From contig CAZWQX010000194.1 in NCBI GenBank assembly GCA_964635965.1, positions 1 to 5,624 of the forward strand: 5,624 nucleotides of DNA, written 5' to 3'. The notes under the pieces are model-generated. The model was not told the DNA's origin. It worked only from the letters and a program-made list of their open reading frames with translations, and ran no database searches. Positions 1 through 5,624 of the stretch are shown here, in pieces. Source of the DNA: JAKVAV01 sp964635965. GTDB taxonomy: Bacteria > Bacteroidota > Bacteroidia > Flavobacteriales_D > Cryomorphaceae. Both the position numbers and the translations under genes were made by a program. Position 1 is the stretch's first letter. Each line of letters starts with the position of its first letter.

Positions 1-398
1 TACGCCATTTTTAAATTCTCTGCGATCATTTCGGCAGGCCTTCCTTCGATGTGGTGCCTTTCGATAAAATGAACCAACTTGCCTTCCTTGAAAAGAGCGA
101 TTGACGGCGATGACGGAGGATAAGGTAAAAAGTACTGTCTTGCTCGATCTGTAGCCTCGCGATCAACTCCTGCAAAAACAGTAGTCAGTTTGCTTGGCTT
201 TTTATCTCCATTCAATGATAATTTAACTCCTGGTCTTGCTGCACCTGCTGCACAACCACAAACTGAATTGACTACTACTAGGGTAGTTCCTTCATTTTCG
301 TTCATGACGCCGTCAACTTCCTCGGCTGTATGTAATTCGGTAAATCCTGCTGAAGTCAAATCTTCCTTCATAGGAGCTACTAATTCCGGTGGATACAT
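1..398 (-). CDS. BrxA/BrxB family bacilliredoxin (3' end cut by window edge)
   Basis: Reading leftward from the ATG at 398-396, 132 codons are visible without a stop; the next codon begins TA and is cut by the window edge. The protein begins MYPPELVAPMKEDL and carries the VVVNSVCGCAAG motif, with the redox pair C47-G48-C49, the signature of the YphP/YqiW (BrxA/BrxB) thioredoxin-like family. Further family features are FAGVDREATDRAR and the YPPSSPSIALFKEG segment containing the cis-Pro-type turn. Members are usually about 136-145 residues, so only a few C-terminal codons should be missing. Known role: cytosolic protein that removes bacillithiol from oxidised protein cysteines; many Bacteroidota make bacillithiol. 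It lies 86 bp downstream of tadA on the same strand, but a candidate promoter in the gap suggests it can be transcribed alone. I am confident of the family; bacillithiol as partner is inferred from the family. Confidence 0.93.
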   Translation of the reverse strand, partial: MYPPELVAPMKEDLTSAGFTELHTAEEVDGVMNENEGTTLVVVNSVCGCAAGAARPGVKLSLNGDKKPSKLTTVFAGVDREATDRARQYFLPYPPSSPSIALFKEGKLVHFIERHHIEGRPAEMIAENLKMA

Positions 399-415
399 AG
401 TCTCAAATTTTTGTT

Positions 416-469
416 AGAACAAAATTACAAAGTGTTCGCTTCAATCAGACGGATAAATTTTGATGTTCT
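416..469. repeat. Bulged inverted repeat over the bacilliredoxin promoter region
   Basis: The left arm AGAACAAAATT (416-426) pairs with the right arm AATTTTGATGTTCT (456-469). That is AGAACA with TGTTCT and AAATT with AATTT, giving 11 base pairs with a 3-nt TGA bulge and a 29-nt spacer. The left arm contains most of the candidate TAATTTTG element. It could be an operator or an RNA structure in the tadA-bacilliredoxin gap, or chance in AT-rich DNA. No T-run follows it on the minus strand as a rho-independent terminator would need. Confidence 0.35.
420..427 (-). promoter_or_regulatory. Candidate -7 element of the bacilliredoxin promoter
   Basis: On the minus strand this reads TAATTTTG, an exact match to the Bacteroidota -7 consensus TAnnTTTG. 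It ends 21 bases before the ATG at 398, which would give a leader of roughly 15 nt. The -33 TTG is poor: the nearest is an ATTG only 14 nt upstream, shorter than the usual 17-23. The match is seen directly; promoter function is inferred. Confidence 0.5.
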
Positions 470-484
470 GATAAGGGGAATCTA

Positions 485-934
485 TCACTTCCTCTTAGCG
501 GCGAAGAACGCCTTTAACAAGTCGGCGCTTTCATCGCCCAAAATACCTCCTGTTACCTCCGTCTTTGGATGCAAAATTGAACTTCCGTATGTGGTAAATC
601 CCTTTTTAGAATCATATGCTCCAAAGACCAGTCGCTTTAGTTGAGACCAAGCAATTGCTCCGGCACACATAACGCAGGGCTCCAGAGAAACATAGAGCGT
701 GCATTGATTCAAATACTTGCCACCAAGAAAATCTTCGGCGGCAGTGATTACCTGCATTTCCGCATGTGCAGTTACATCGTTAAGACGTTCTGTGAGATTG
801 TGAGCCCGGGCTATAATCCTGTTATTTGCAACCACCACTGCCCCAACCGGCACCTCATCCTCGTCAAAGGCATAGGAAGCCTCTCGAAGCGCCTGCTTCA
901 TAAAATACTCGTCACTCTTCGCTTCAGATAACAT
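485..934 (-). CDS. tadA: tRNA-specific adenosine deaminase TadA
   Basis: The 149-residue protein deaminates A34 of tRNA-Arg(ACG) to inosine, letting one tRNA read the CGU, CGC and CGA codons; it is a cytosolic homodimeric zinc enzyme of the cytidine-deaminase fold. The active site is intact: H57-A-E59 (zinc ligand and proton-shuttling Glu) and P86-C-V-M-C90 (two Cys ligands). N46 and D108, in the substrate-binding part of the E. coli enzyme, fall at the same numbers here. This numbering match supports the ATG at 934, because starting at M12 would remove the first helix. Length is normal for the family. The gene diverges from aspS across 89 bp and is followed on the same strand by the bacilliredoxin gene. 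A generic nucleoside or guanine deaminase of the same superfamily is the alternative, less likely given the end-to-end match to TadA. Confidence 0.92.
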   Translation of the reverse strand: MLSEAKSDEYFMKQALREASYAFDEDEVPVGAVVVANNRIIARAHNLTERLNDVTAHAEMQVITAAEDFLGGKYLNQCTLYVSLEPCVMCAGAIAWSQLKRLVFGAYDSKKGFTTYGSSILHPKTEVTGGILGDESADLLKAFFAAKRK

Positions 935-938
935 GGGG

Positions 939-969
939 TAAATATAATTCGGTCAATCCCAGCCGACAA
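939..969 (-). promoter_or_regulatory. Weak candidate tadA promoter, nearly leaderless
   Basis: On the minus strand a TTG (969-967) is followed after 20 nt by TATATTTA (946-939), which is TAnnTTTG with one mismatch at the last base. The spacing fits the Bacteroidota 17-23 nt range. The element ends only four bases before the tadA ATG, so the transcript would start at or very near the start codon. AT-rich sequence makes a chance match quite possible. Confidence 0.3.
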
Positions 970-996
970 TAGCGATGATTCATGATGTCAAAATAA

Positions 997-1004
997 TACC
1001 TTTG
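997..1004 (+). promoter_or_regulatory. Candidate -7 element of the aspS promoter
   Basis: TACCTTTG matches the Bacteroidota consensus TAnnTTTG exactly, 19 bases before the aspS ATG at 1024, implying a leader of about 13 nt. No TTG lies at the expected -33 distance, so the promoter is only half supported. No clear Shine-Dalgarno precedes the ATG (the sequence is AAAAATTTGAGGC), in keeping with Bacteroidota genes; the GAGG there is too close to the start to be a convincing one. Confidence 0.5.
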
Positions 1005-1023
1005 TGCCGCAAAAATTTGAGGC

Positions 1024-2778
1024 ATGCATAGACAACATACTTGCGGAGAACTTCGGTTGGAAAATGTTGGTGAATCCACAACAATCTCAGGTTGGGTTCA
1101 GCGCTCACGTGACTTAGGTGGAATGACCTTCGTCGACATTCGTGACAGATATGGAATTACCCAAGTAGTCTTCAATATGGAAAGTGATTCTGCATTGTGC
1201 GAAAAAGCGCGCAAACTCGGTCGCGAATTCGTGGTAAAGGTGCAGGGAAATGTTCGTGAAAGAAGTAGCAAAAACCCAAACTTACCAACAGGAGAAATAG
1301 AGATCGAAGCCACGAATTTAGAGGTTCTGAATGCCAGCAAAACTCCACCTTTCACTATCGAAAATGAAACTGATGGAGGTGAAGAGTTAAGAATGAAGTA
1401 CCGTTACTTGGATCTTAGAAGAAACCCTGTCCAATCAAAACTTATGCTTCGTCATAAACTCGCCCTCAAAACACGAGCGTATTTGGATAGCATGTCGTTT
1501 TTAGAAATAGAAACGCCTTACCTGATAAAATCCACTCCCGAAGGAGCCCGTGATTTTGTCGTTCCCAGCAGAATGAACCCAGGTGAGTTTTACGCCTTGC
1601 CTCAATCTCCTCAGACTTTCAAGCAACTTTTGATGGTAAGCGGATACGATCGCTATTTTCAGATTGTACGATGTTTTCGGGACGAGGATTTGCGTGCGGA
1701 CAGACAGCCCGAATTCACACAAATTGACTGTGAAATGGCATTCGTCGAGCAAGAAGATATCCTAAATACCTTCGAAGGATTAACCAAACACCTTTTTAAA
1801 GAGATTCTCGAAGTTGAGCTGGACTCCTTTCCTCGCATGGACTATGCGGTAGCGATGGAAAAATACGGATCGGACAAACCCGACATCCGTTTTGGAATGG
1901 AAATCAACAATATAAGTCATCTGGCACAGGGTAAAGGATTTAAAGTCTTCGATTCGGCTGAAACGGTATTGGCCATAAAAGTTGATGGTCAAGCGGAAAT
2001 GAGCCGTAAAAAAATTGACGCTTTAACCGAGTGGGTAAAACGTCCACAAATTGGAGCAAAAGGTCTGGTTTATGTGAAATACCAGAATGAAGACTTGCTT
2101 AAATCGTCCGTTGACAAGTTCTTCGAAATGGAAGATTTGAAAAGCTGGTGTGATGAAACGGATGCCAAGCCAGGCGATCTGCTATTGGTTTTAAGTGGTG
2201 ATCGCACTTCAACCACGAAGCAAATTGGAGAATTGCGTCTTCACATGGGAAATGAACTCGACTTAAGAGACCCAAGTGTATTTGCACCACTTTGGGTAGT
2301 TGACTTCCCTTTGATGGAATGGGATGAAGATGAAGGCAGGTTCTTCGCAATGCACCACCCGTTCACCTCTCCAAAACCAGAGGATTACGCAAAACTCGAA
2401 TCAGATACCGGGTCGGTAAGGGCCAATGCATATGACCTGGTGATTAATGGAGTTGAAATCGGTGGAGGATCCATCCGAATCCACGATCGCGATCTGCAAT
2501 CAAGAGTTTTCGACTTACTAGGATTTACCCAAGAAGAGGCTCAAGCGCAGTTTGGGTTTTTAATGAACGCCTTTGAATATGGTGCTCCCCCACATGGCGG
2601 AATAGCCTTTGGTTTTGATAGGCTGTGCTCACTGTTCGGTGGTTCCGAATCGATTCGAGACTATATTGCTTTTCCAAAAAATAATTCAGGTAGAGATGTC
2701 ATGATCGATGCCCCCGCTTCACTTGACGATAAGCAGTTAGAAGAACTTTCACTCAAAGTTTCGATTTCCGAGGAATAA
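1024..2778 (+). CDS. aspS: Aspartyl-tRNA synthetase (class II, bacterial type)
   Basis: This 584-residue cytosolic enzyme charges tRNA-Asp with aspartate using ATP. The N-terminal anticodon-binding OB fold (about 1-105) includes GWVQRSRDLGG (23-33). Class II motif 1 covers FLEIETP (159-165); the aspartate-site QSPQ is at 194-197; motif 2 runs from R216 (FRDEDLRADRQPEF) to about F231; motif 3 is GGIAFGFDRL (525-534) with R533. The insert at roughly 285-410 is the bacterial GAD domain. Length fits the usual 580-600, and the start MHRQHTCGEL aligns with the usual bacterial N-terminus. L31 is the residue found in Asp-specific (discriminating) enzymes such as that of E. coli, whereas non-discriminating enzymes tend to have His. 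The position matching E. coli K81 is Ser here, so specificity is only suggested. The 3' end overlaps the convergent barrel gene by 26 bp. Confidence 0.97.
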   Translation: MHRQHTCGELRLENVGESTTISGWVQRSRDLGGMTFVDIRDRYGITQVVFNMESDSALCEKARKLGREFVVKVQGNVRERSSKNPNLPTGEIEIEATNLEVLNASKTPPFTIENETDGGEELRMKYRYLDLRRNPVQSKLMLRHKLALKTRAYLDSMSFLEIETPYLIKSTPEGARDFVVPSRMNPGEFYALPQSPQTFKQLLMVSGYDRYFQIVRCFRDEDLRADRQPEFTQIDCEMAFVEQEDILNTFEGLTKHLFKEILEVELDSFPRMDYAVAMEKYGSDKPDIRFGMEINNISHLAQGKGFKVFDSAETVLAIKVDGQAEMSRKKIDALTEWVKRPQIGAKGLVYVKYQNEDLLKSSVDKFFEMEDLKSWCDETDAKPGDLLLVLSGDRTSTTKQIGELRLHMGNELDLRDPSVFAPLWVVDFPLMEWDEDEGRFFAMHHPFTSPKPEDYAKLESDTGSVRANAYDLVINGVEIGGGSIRIHDRDLQSRVFDLLGFTQEEAQAQFGFLMNAFEYGAPPHGGIAFGFDRLCSLFGGSESIRDYIAFPKNNSGRDVMIDAPASLDDKQLEELSLKVSISEE

Positions 2779-3253
2779 AGTACCGAAAGGTAATACCGAA
2801 GGTCTCAAGGATCACATTTCTCTCGGCTGCAAGCTCGAATGCGGGTTTGAAGTCTGCCGAAACACACCAAGGTGCATTTCTGAATCGGTAATTAACTCCG
2901 ATTATTAAATCGAATCCCTGATTAATGTATTGACCATTGTCGGATGAACCTTCACCAAAAAAATTATCTCGGTGGTGGTAGCCCAAATGAATTCCTCCAC
3001 CGTAAAACCAAGACCATTCTTCCTTCGACATTGGTTTTTCCCAAGCATAAAGGCCCGTTACGATAATTCCATCCCATCGCGGAGTAATAATCCCTTCTAG
3101 TCTATGTGAAGAACCATCTTCCCAAAGGATTGATATTCCTCCACCCGGACCAAGTCTAAGCCCTCCTGATAACTGTTGAGCATCAGAAGATTGGCCGACT
3201 GCCAAAAAAATCAGAAAAAGAAAGCTATAACGTACCGCGTAATTCTTGCTCAC
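2753..3253 (-). CDS. Secreted small beta-barrel-like protein of unknown function
   Basis: I do not recognise a named family for this 166-residue protein. Residues 1-25 form a Sec signal peptide: K3 and R8, then the hydrophobic run FLFLIFLAVG (11-20), with likely cleavage after SDA25. The mature part has no long hydrophobic helix. It has alternating, aromatic- and glycine-rich strands near 31-44, 51-70, 80-94, 112-125, 129-142 and 150-160, ending in FGITFRYF, which resembles a small outer-membrane beta-barrel. SADFKP (132-137) recalls a segment I associate with Bacteroidota barrel proteins, but that is from memory. The start is GTG at 3253, inside the end of hppD; an in-frame TAG two codons upstream rules out an earlier start, and no later start keeps the signal peptide. 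Overlap of 29 bp suggests co-transcription and translational coupling with hppD. No ligand or role can be assigned. Confidence 0.78.
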   Translation of the reverse strand: MSKNYAVRYSFLFLIFLAVGQSSDAQQLSGGLRLGPGGGISILWEDGSSHRLEGIITPRWDGIIVTGLYAWEKPMSKEEWSWFYGGGIHLGYHHRDNFFGEGSSDNGQYINQGFDLIIGVNYRFRNAPWCVSADFKPAFELAAERNVILETFGITFRYFIPRKSKL

Positions 3254-4358
3254 GCTCTATTGCTTCAAACAAGGCTTGAAAGTTACCCTTTCCAAAACTC
3301 TGTGCTCCTTTTCGCTGAATGATCTCGAAGAACATGGTGGGTCGGTCAACCACCGGTTTGGTAAAAATCTGAAGAAGATATCCCTCATCGTCCCTATCGA
3401 TAAGAATTCCGAGCTTCTTGAGTGGCTCTAGATCTTCATCAATCTCACCTACTCTATCAAGCACGGTATCGTAATAAGTAGAAGGAACATAAAGGAATTC
3501 TACCCCTCTTTCCGTTAGAGCGGTAACCGTTTCGATAATGTTGTCTGTGGCAACTGCTATATGTTGGACTCCGGCGCCATCATAGAAATCGATATATTCC
3601 TCAATTTGCGATTTCTTCTTTCCTTCGGCCGGCTCATTAATCGGAAATTTTATTCGACCATTACCGTTGCTCATCACCTTACTCATCAAAGCGGTGTATT
3701 CGGTGCTGATGTCTTTATCATCGAATGAAATGAGCTGGGCAAATCCCATAACTTTGGCGTAAAATTCCACCCAAGTGTTCATTTCACCCCAGCCCACATT
3801 TCCAACCATGTGGTCGATGTACTTCAGGCCTATTGGCTCAGGATTATAGGAGCTCTCCCACTTCTGAAAACCAGGGAGAAACGGGCCGTTGTAATTCTTT
3901 CTTTCAATAAAAATGTGAACGGTTTCACCGTATGTGTGGATGCCGGACTGAACAACCCATCCGTTCTCGTCCTCAATTCTGTTGGGTTCCATAAACGATT
4001 TGGCACCACGTTTTGTAGTCTCTTCCCAAGACTTAGTTGCATCATCCACCCAAAGAGCAACTACCTTAACACCATCTCCGTGCTTTTTAAGATGTTCGTT
4101 AATAGGATTTTCAGAAGTTAGAGGAGTCGTCAAAACAAGTCTGATCTTGTCTTGCTGCAGTACGTAACTCACTTGGTCTTTTCGGCCGGTTTCCAATCCG
4201 CTGTAAGCCACCGATTGAAATCCGAATGCAGTTTTATAAAAGTGAGCAGATTGCTTTGCGTTTCCCACGTAAAGTTCTACGTAGTCGGTACCATTTATCG
4301 GGAGAAAATCCTCCGCTTCGGGTACTATTTTTTTTAAGGTTGGTTCTGCAGAGTTCAT
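3225..4358 (-). CDS. hppD: 4-hydroxyphenylpyruvate dioxygenase
   Basis: The 377-residue cytosolic Fe(II) enzyme converts 4-hydroxyphenylpyruvate and O2 to homogentisate and CO2, the second step of tyrosine breakdown after transamination. It has two vicinal-oxygen-chelate domains (about 24-152 and 178-348). The iron ligands are H183 (YIDHMVGNV), H266 (GVQHIAVATDNI) and E345 (MFFEIIQR). Conserved Q251, Q265 and Q330, and the C-terminal gating segment with F355, G356, G358, N359 and F360 (KGAQSFGKGNFQALFEAIE), support true HPPD rather than hydroxymandelate synthase. Length is typical. The ATG at 4358 has no Shine-Dalgarno; a candidate promoter lies just upstream. It follows hmgA by 91 bp on the same strand, so the product of HppD is the substrate of its neighbour's enzyme. 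Its stop lies inside the next gene. Confidence 0.97.
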   Translation of the reverse strand: MNSAEPTLKKIVPEAEDFLPINGTDYVELYVGNAKQSAHFYKTAFGFQSVAYSGLETGRKDQVSYVLQQDKIRLVLTTPLTSENPINEHLKKHGDGVKVVALWVDDATKSWEETTKRGAKSFMEPNRIEDENGWVVQSGIHTYGETVHIFIERKNYNGPFLPGFQKWESSYNPEPIGLKYIDHMVGNVGWGEMNTWVEFYAKVMGFAQLISFDDKDISTEYTALMSKVMSNGNGRIKFPINEPAEGKKKSQIEEYIDFYDGAGVQHIAVATDNIIETVTALTERGVEFLYVPSTYYDTVLDRVGEIDEDLEPLKKLGILIDRDDEGYLLQIFTKPVVDRPTMFFEIIQRKGAQSFGKGNFQALFEAIEREQELRGTL

Positions 4359-4374
4359 AGGAGTTGATTTAGTT

Positions 4375-4401
4375 CAAAGATACGAAAACAGGGTTTTTCA
4401 A
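4375..4401 (-). promoter_or_regulatory. Candidate hppD promoter
   Basis: On the minus strand TATCTTTG (4382-4375) matches TAnnTTTG exactly, with a TTG (4401-4399) 16 nt upstream, just short of the usual 17-23. The -7 element ends 16 bases before the hppD ATG, giving a leader of about 10 nt. If real, hppD can be transcribed separately from hmgA. The TTG lies within the left arm of the inverted repeat filling this gap. Confidence 0.5.
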
Positions 4402-4449
4402 TTTTTCTGATTCCCCCGGAAATGATGGGTGTTTACAATCAAAATTGAA
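4397..4449. repeat. Long imperfect inverted repeat between hmgA and hppD
   Basis: TTCAATTTT (4397-4405) and AAAATTGAA (4441-4449) are perfect 9-bp inverted arms. Inside them GATT (4409-4412) pairs with AATC (4437-4440), and a C-run (4413-4417) can pair with GGG (4427-4429). The result is a 13-bp stem with a 3-nt TCT bulge plus a weaker inner stem. It begins directly after the hmgA stop codon and ends over the -33 region of the candidate hppD promoter. Possible roles are an intercistronic RNA hairpin, a transcription terminator for hmgA, or an operator. The minus-strand transcript has no U-run after the stem, so a classical rho-independent terminator is unlikely. Confidence 0.5.
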
Positions 4450-5607
4450 TTAATCCAACCACGATTCCCAATACGTATCATCAGCAATTTTCATCGCATA
4501 CTCGGTTAGCTTGAGCGGCTTGAAAGTATCTACCATCACCGCGAGTTCTTCCGTTTCTTTTTGGCCAATACTTCTTTCGTAAGCGCCTGGATGAGGACCA
4601 TGTGGAATTCCTGCCGGATGCAGACTGATGTGCCCCGCATCAATATCGTTTCGACTCATGAAGTCACCATCAACATAATAAAGAACTTCATCCGAGTCGA
4701 TGTTCGAATGATTGTAAGGAGCAGGAATTGCTTCAGGGTGGTAATCATAAAGCCTCGGGCAGAAAGAGCAAATTACGAAGGCTCCTGTTTCAAAAGTTTG
4801 GTGAACCGGAGGTGGTTGATGAACCCTCCCGGTAATGGGTTCAAAATCGTGAATGGAAAAGGCATAAGGATAATTATATCCGTCCCAACCGACCACATCA
4901 AATGGATGTGATGCATAACTGAAATGGTAAAGATTATCCTCTTTTCTAATCTTAATCAAGAAGCTTCCCTTTTCGTCAACCGGGTTCAGGTTTTGCGGTC
5001 GGCGTATGTCTCTCTCGCAAAAAGGTGAATGCTCTAAGAGTTGCCCAAAGTAATTTCTATAGCGTTTTGGGGTGTATATTGGGTGAAAAGACTGAACGAT
5101 GAATAGCCTGTTCTCTTCCGTATCAAATTGCATCTGATAAATCATGCCTCGAGGAATCACTAAGTAATCACCATAAGAGAAGGTGAGGTCTCCGAGAAAA
5201 GTCTTAAGTGTGCCGCTTCCTTTGTGCACGAAAATTACCTCATCAGCATCGGCGTTCTTGTAGAAATAATCCGTCATTGACTTACGCGGAGCAGCCAGTT
5301 CGATGTAACAATCATTATTTACCAAAACCGGTTTGCGGCTTTCGAGGAAATCATCTTCGGCGGGGACCTGAAACCCTCTGAGACGATATGATTTGAGGTT
5401 CTTTTCTACCTCAATTTTTGGTGATACATCAACAGTGTTTCCCAGATCCTTCACCATTGTAGGTCTGTGAATATGGTAAAGAAGAGACGACATTCCATCG
5501 AACCCAATCGTCCCGAAAAGCTGTTCGTAGTACAATCCCCCATCTGGTTTCCTGAATACGGTGTGTCTCTTATGGGGTATTTTTCCTAGTTGATGGTATA
5601 GTGGCAT
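4450..5607 (-). CDS. hmgA: Homogentisate 1,2-dioxygenase, short bacterial form
   Basis: The 385-residue cytosolic iron enzyme opens the ring of homogentisate with O2 to give 4-maleylacetoacetate in tyrosine and phenylalanine catabolism. It is a bicupin: one beta-barrel near 100-180 (DEVIFVHKGSG at 122-132, YGDYLVIPRG at 145-154) and one near 270-345. The C-terminal barrel holds the likely iron site: H300 in NHSNIDSDE, D306 or E307, and H336 in GIPHGPHPG; these match H335, E341 and H371 of the human enzyme. The protein is shorter than the roughly 430-445 residues of Pseudomonas and human enzymes but typical of Bacteroidota homologues. The start MPLYHQLGKIPHKRHTVFRK is the usual N-terminus of that group, which supports the ATG at 5607. 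Only 17 bp upstream are visible, so its promoter and any upstream operon partner are unseen. It precedes hppD on the same strand. Confidence 0.95.
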   Translation of the reverse strand: MPLYHQLGKIPHKRHTVFRKPDGGLYYEQLFGTIGFDGMSSLLYHIHRPTMVKDLGNTVDVSPKIEVEKNLKSYRLRGFQVPAEDDFLESRKPVLVNNDCYIELAAPRKSMTDYFYKNADADEVIFVHKGSGTLKTFLGDLTFSYGDYLVIPRGMIYQMQFDTEENRLFIVQSFHPIYTPKRYRNYFGQLLEHSPFCERDIRRPQNLNPVDEKGSFLIKIRKEDNLYHFSYASHPFDVVGWDGYNYPYAFSIHDFEPITGRVHQPPPVHQTFETGAFVICSFCPRLYDYHPEAIPAPYNHSNIDSDEVLYYVDGDFMSRNDIDAGHISLHPAGIPHGPHPGAYERSIGQKETEELAVMVDTFKPLKLTEYAMKIADDTYWESWLD

Positions 5608-5624
5608 GGTAGGTAGTGTTAGTG

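Noticed and set aside
190..417. Plus-strand open frame opposite the bacilliredoxin gene
   Set aside because: It is antisense to a well-supported bacilliredoxin with the Cys-Gly-Cys site, and its product looks like low-complexity shadow sequence.
641..931. Plus-strand open frame opposite tadA
   Set aside because: It is wholly antisense to a TadA gene with complete catalytic motifs, and its translation shows no recognisable motif or domain.
975..983. Palindrome ATGATTCAT in the tadA-aspS gap as an operator
   Set aside because: Four-base arms around one base are expected by chance in AT-rich DNA, and no second copy is seen nearby.
2781..2792. TACC-GAAA-GGTA hairpin just after the aspS stop as a terminator
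   Set aside because: The stem is only 4 bp with a GNRA-type loop, no T-run follows on either strand, and it lies inside the barrel gene's coding sequence.
4561..4911. Plus-strand open frame opposite hmgA
   Set aside because: It is antisense to a gene with strong end-to-end family features, and no start signal or motif supports it.
5608..5624. Short repeated CACTA-type sequence upstream of hmgA on the minus strand
   Set aside because: Only 17 bp are visible before the window edge, too little to call a repeat or regulatory site.

Overview
This window looks like chromosomal DNA from a member of the Bacteroidota, probably a marine or aquatic flavobacterium-like lineage. The evidence is: (i) a compact homogentisate dioxygenase of about 385 residues of the Bacteroidota kind, next to 4-hydroxyphenylpyruvate dioxygenase; (ii) a Cys-Gly-Cys bacilliredoxin; (iii) several start codons preceded by the Bacteroidota -7 element TAnnTTTG rather than by clear Shine-Dalgarno sequences; and (iv) moderately AT-rich base composition. 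The lineage is an inference from protein character and cannot be fixed to genus from this sequence alone.

Layout. On the left, minus strand, are a bacilliredoxin (BrxA/BrxB family, missing its last few codons at the window edge) and, upstream of it, tadA (tRNA-Arg A34 deaminase). An 89-bp divergent intergenic region separates tadA from aspS, which runs rightward. The other three genes are on the minus strand and are read from the right edge towards the middle: hmgA (homogentisate 1,2-dioxygenase), a 91-bp gap, hppD (4-hydroxyphenylpyruvate dioxygenase), and a small secreted, probably outer-membrane beta-barrel protein of unknown function. The start of the barrel gene lies inside the end of hppD (29-bp overlap), and its end overlaps the end of convergent aspS (26 bp). 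The window is almost completely coding; no gene-free stretch exceeds about 100 bp.

How the genes work together. tadA and aspS both serve decoding: inosine formation at the tRNA-Arg wobble base, and charging of tRNA-Asp. hppD and hmgA encode two consecutive steps of aerobic tyrosine catabolism, 4-hydroxyphenylpyruvate -> homogentisate -> maleylacetoacetate. The following steps (maleylacetoacetate isomerase, fumarylacetoacetase) are not in the window. The bacilliredoxin is a thiol-redox protein with no obvious link to its neighbours.

I found no convincing new biological system. No mobile element, CRISPR array, tRNA or rRNA was seen. The points most worth a second look are a long imperfect inverted repeat filling the hmgA-hppD gap and overlapping the candidate hppD promoter, the uncharacterised barrel protein overlapping genes at both ends, and a bulged inverted repeat over the candidate bacilliredoxin promoter.
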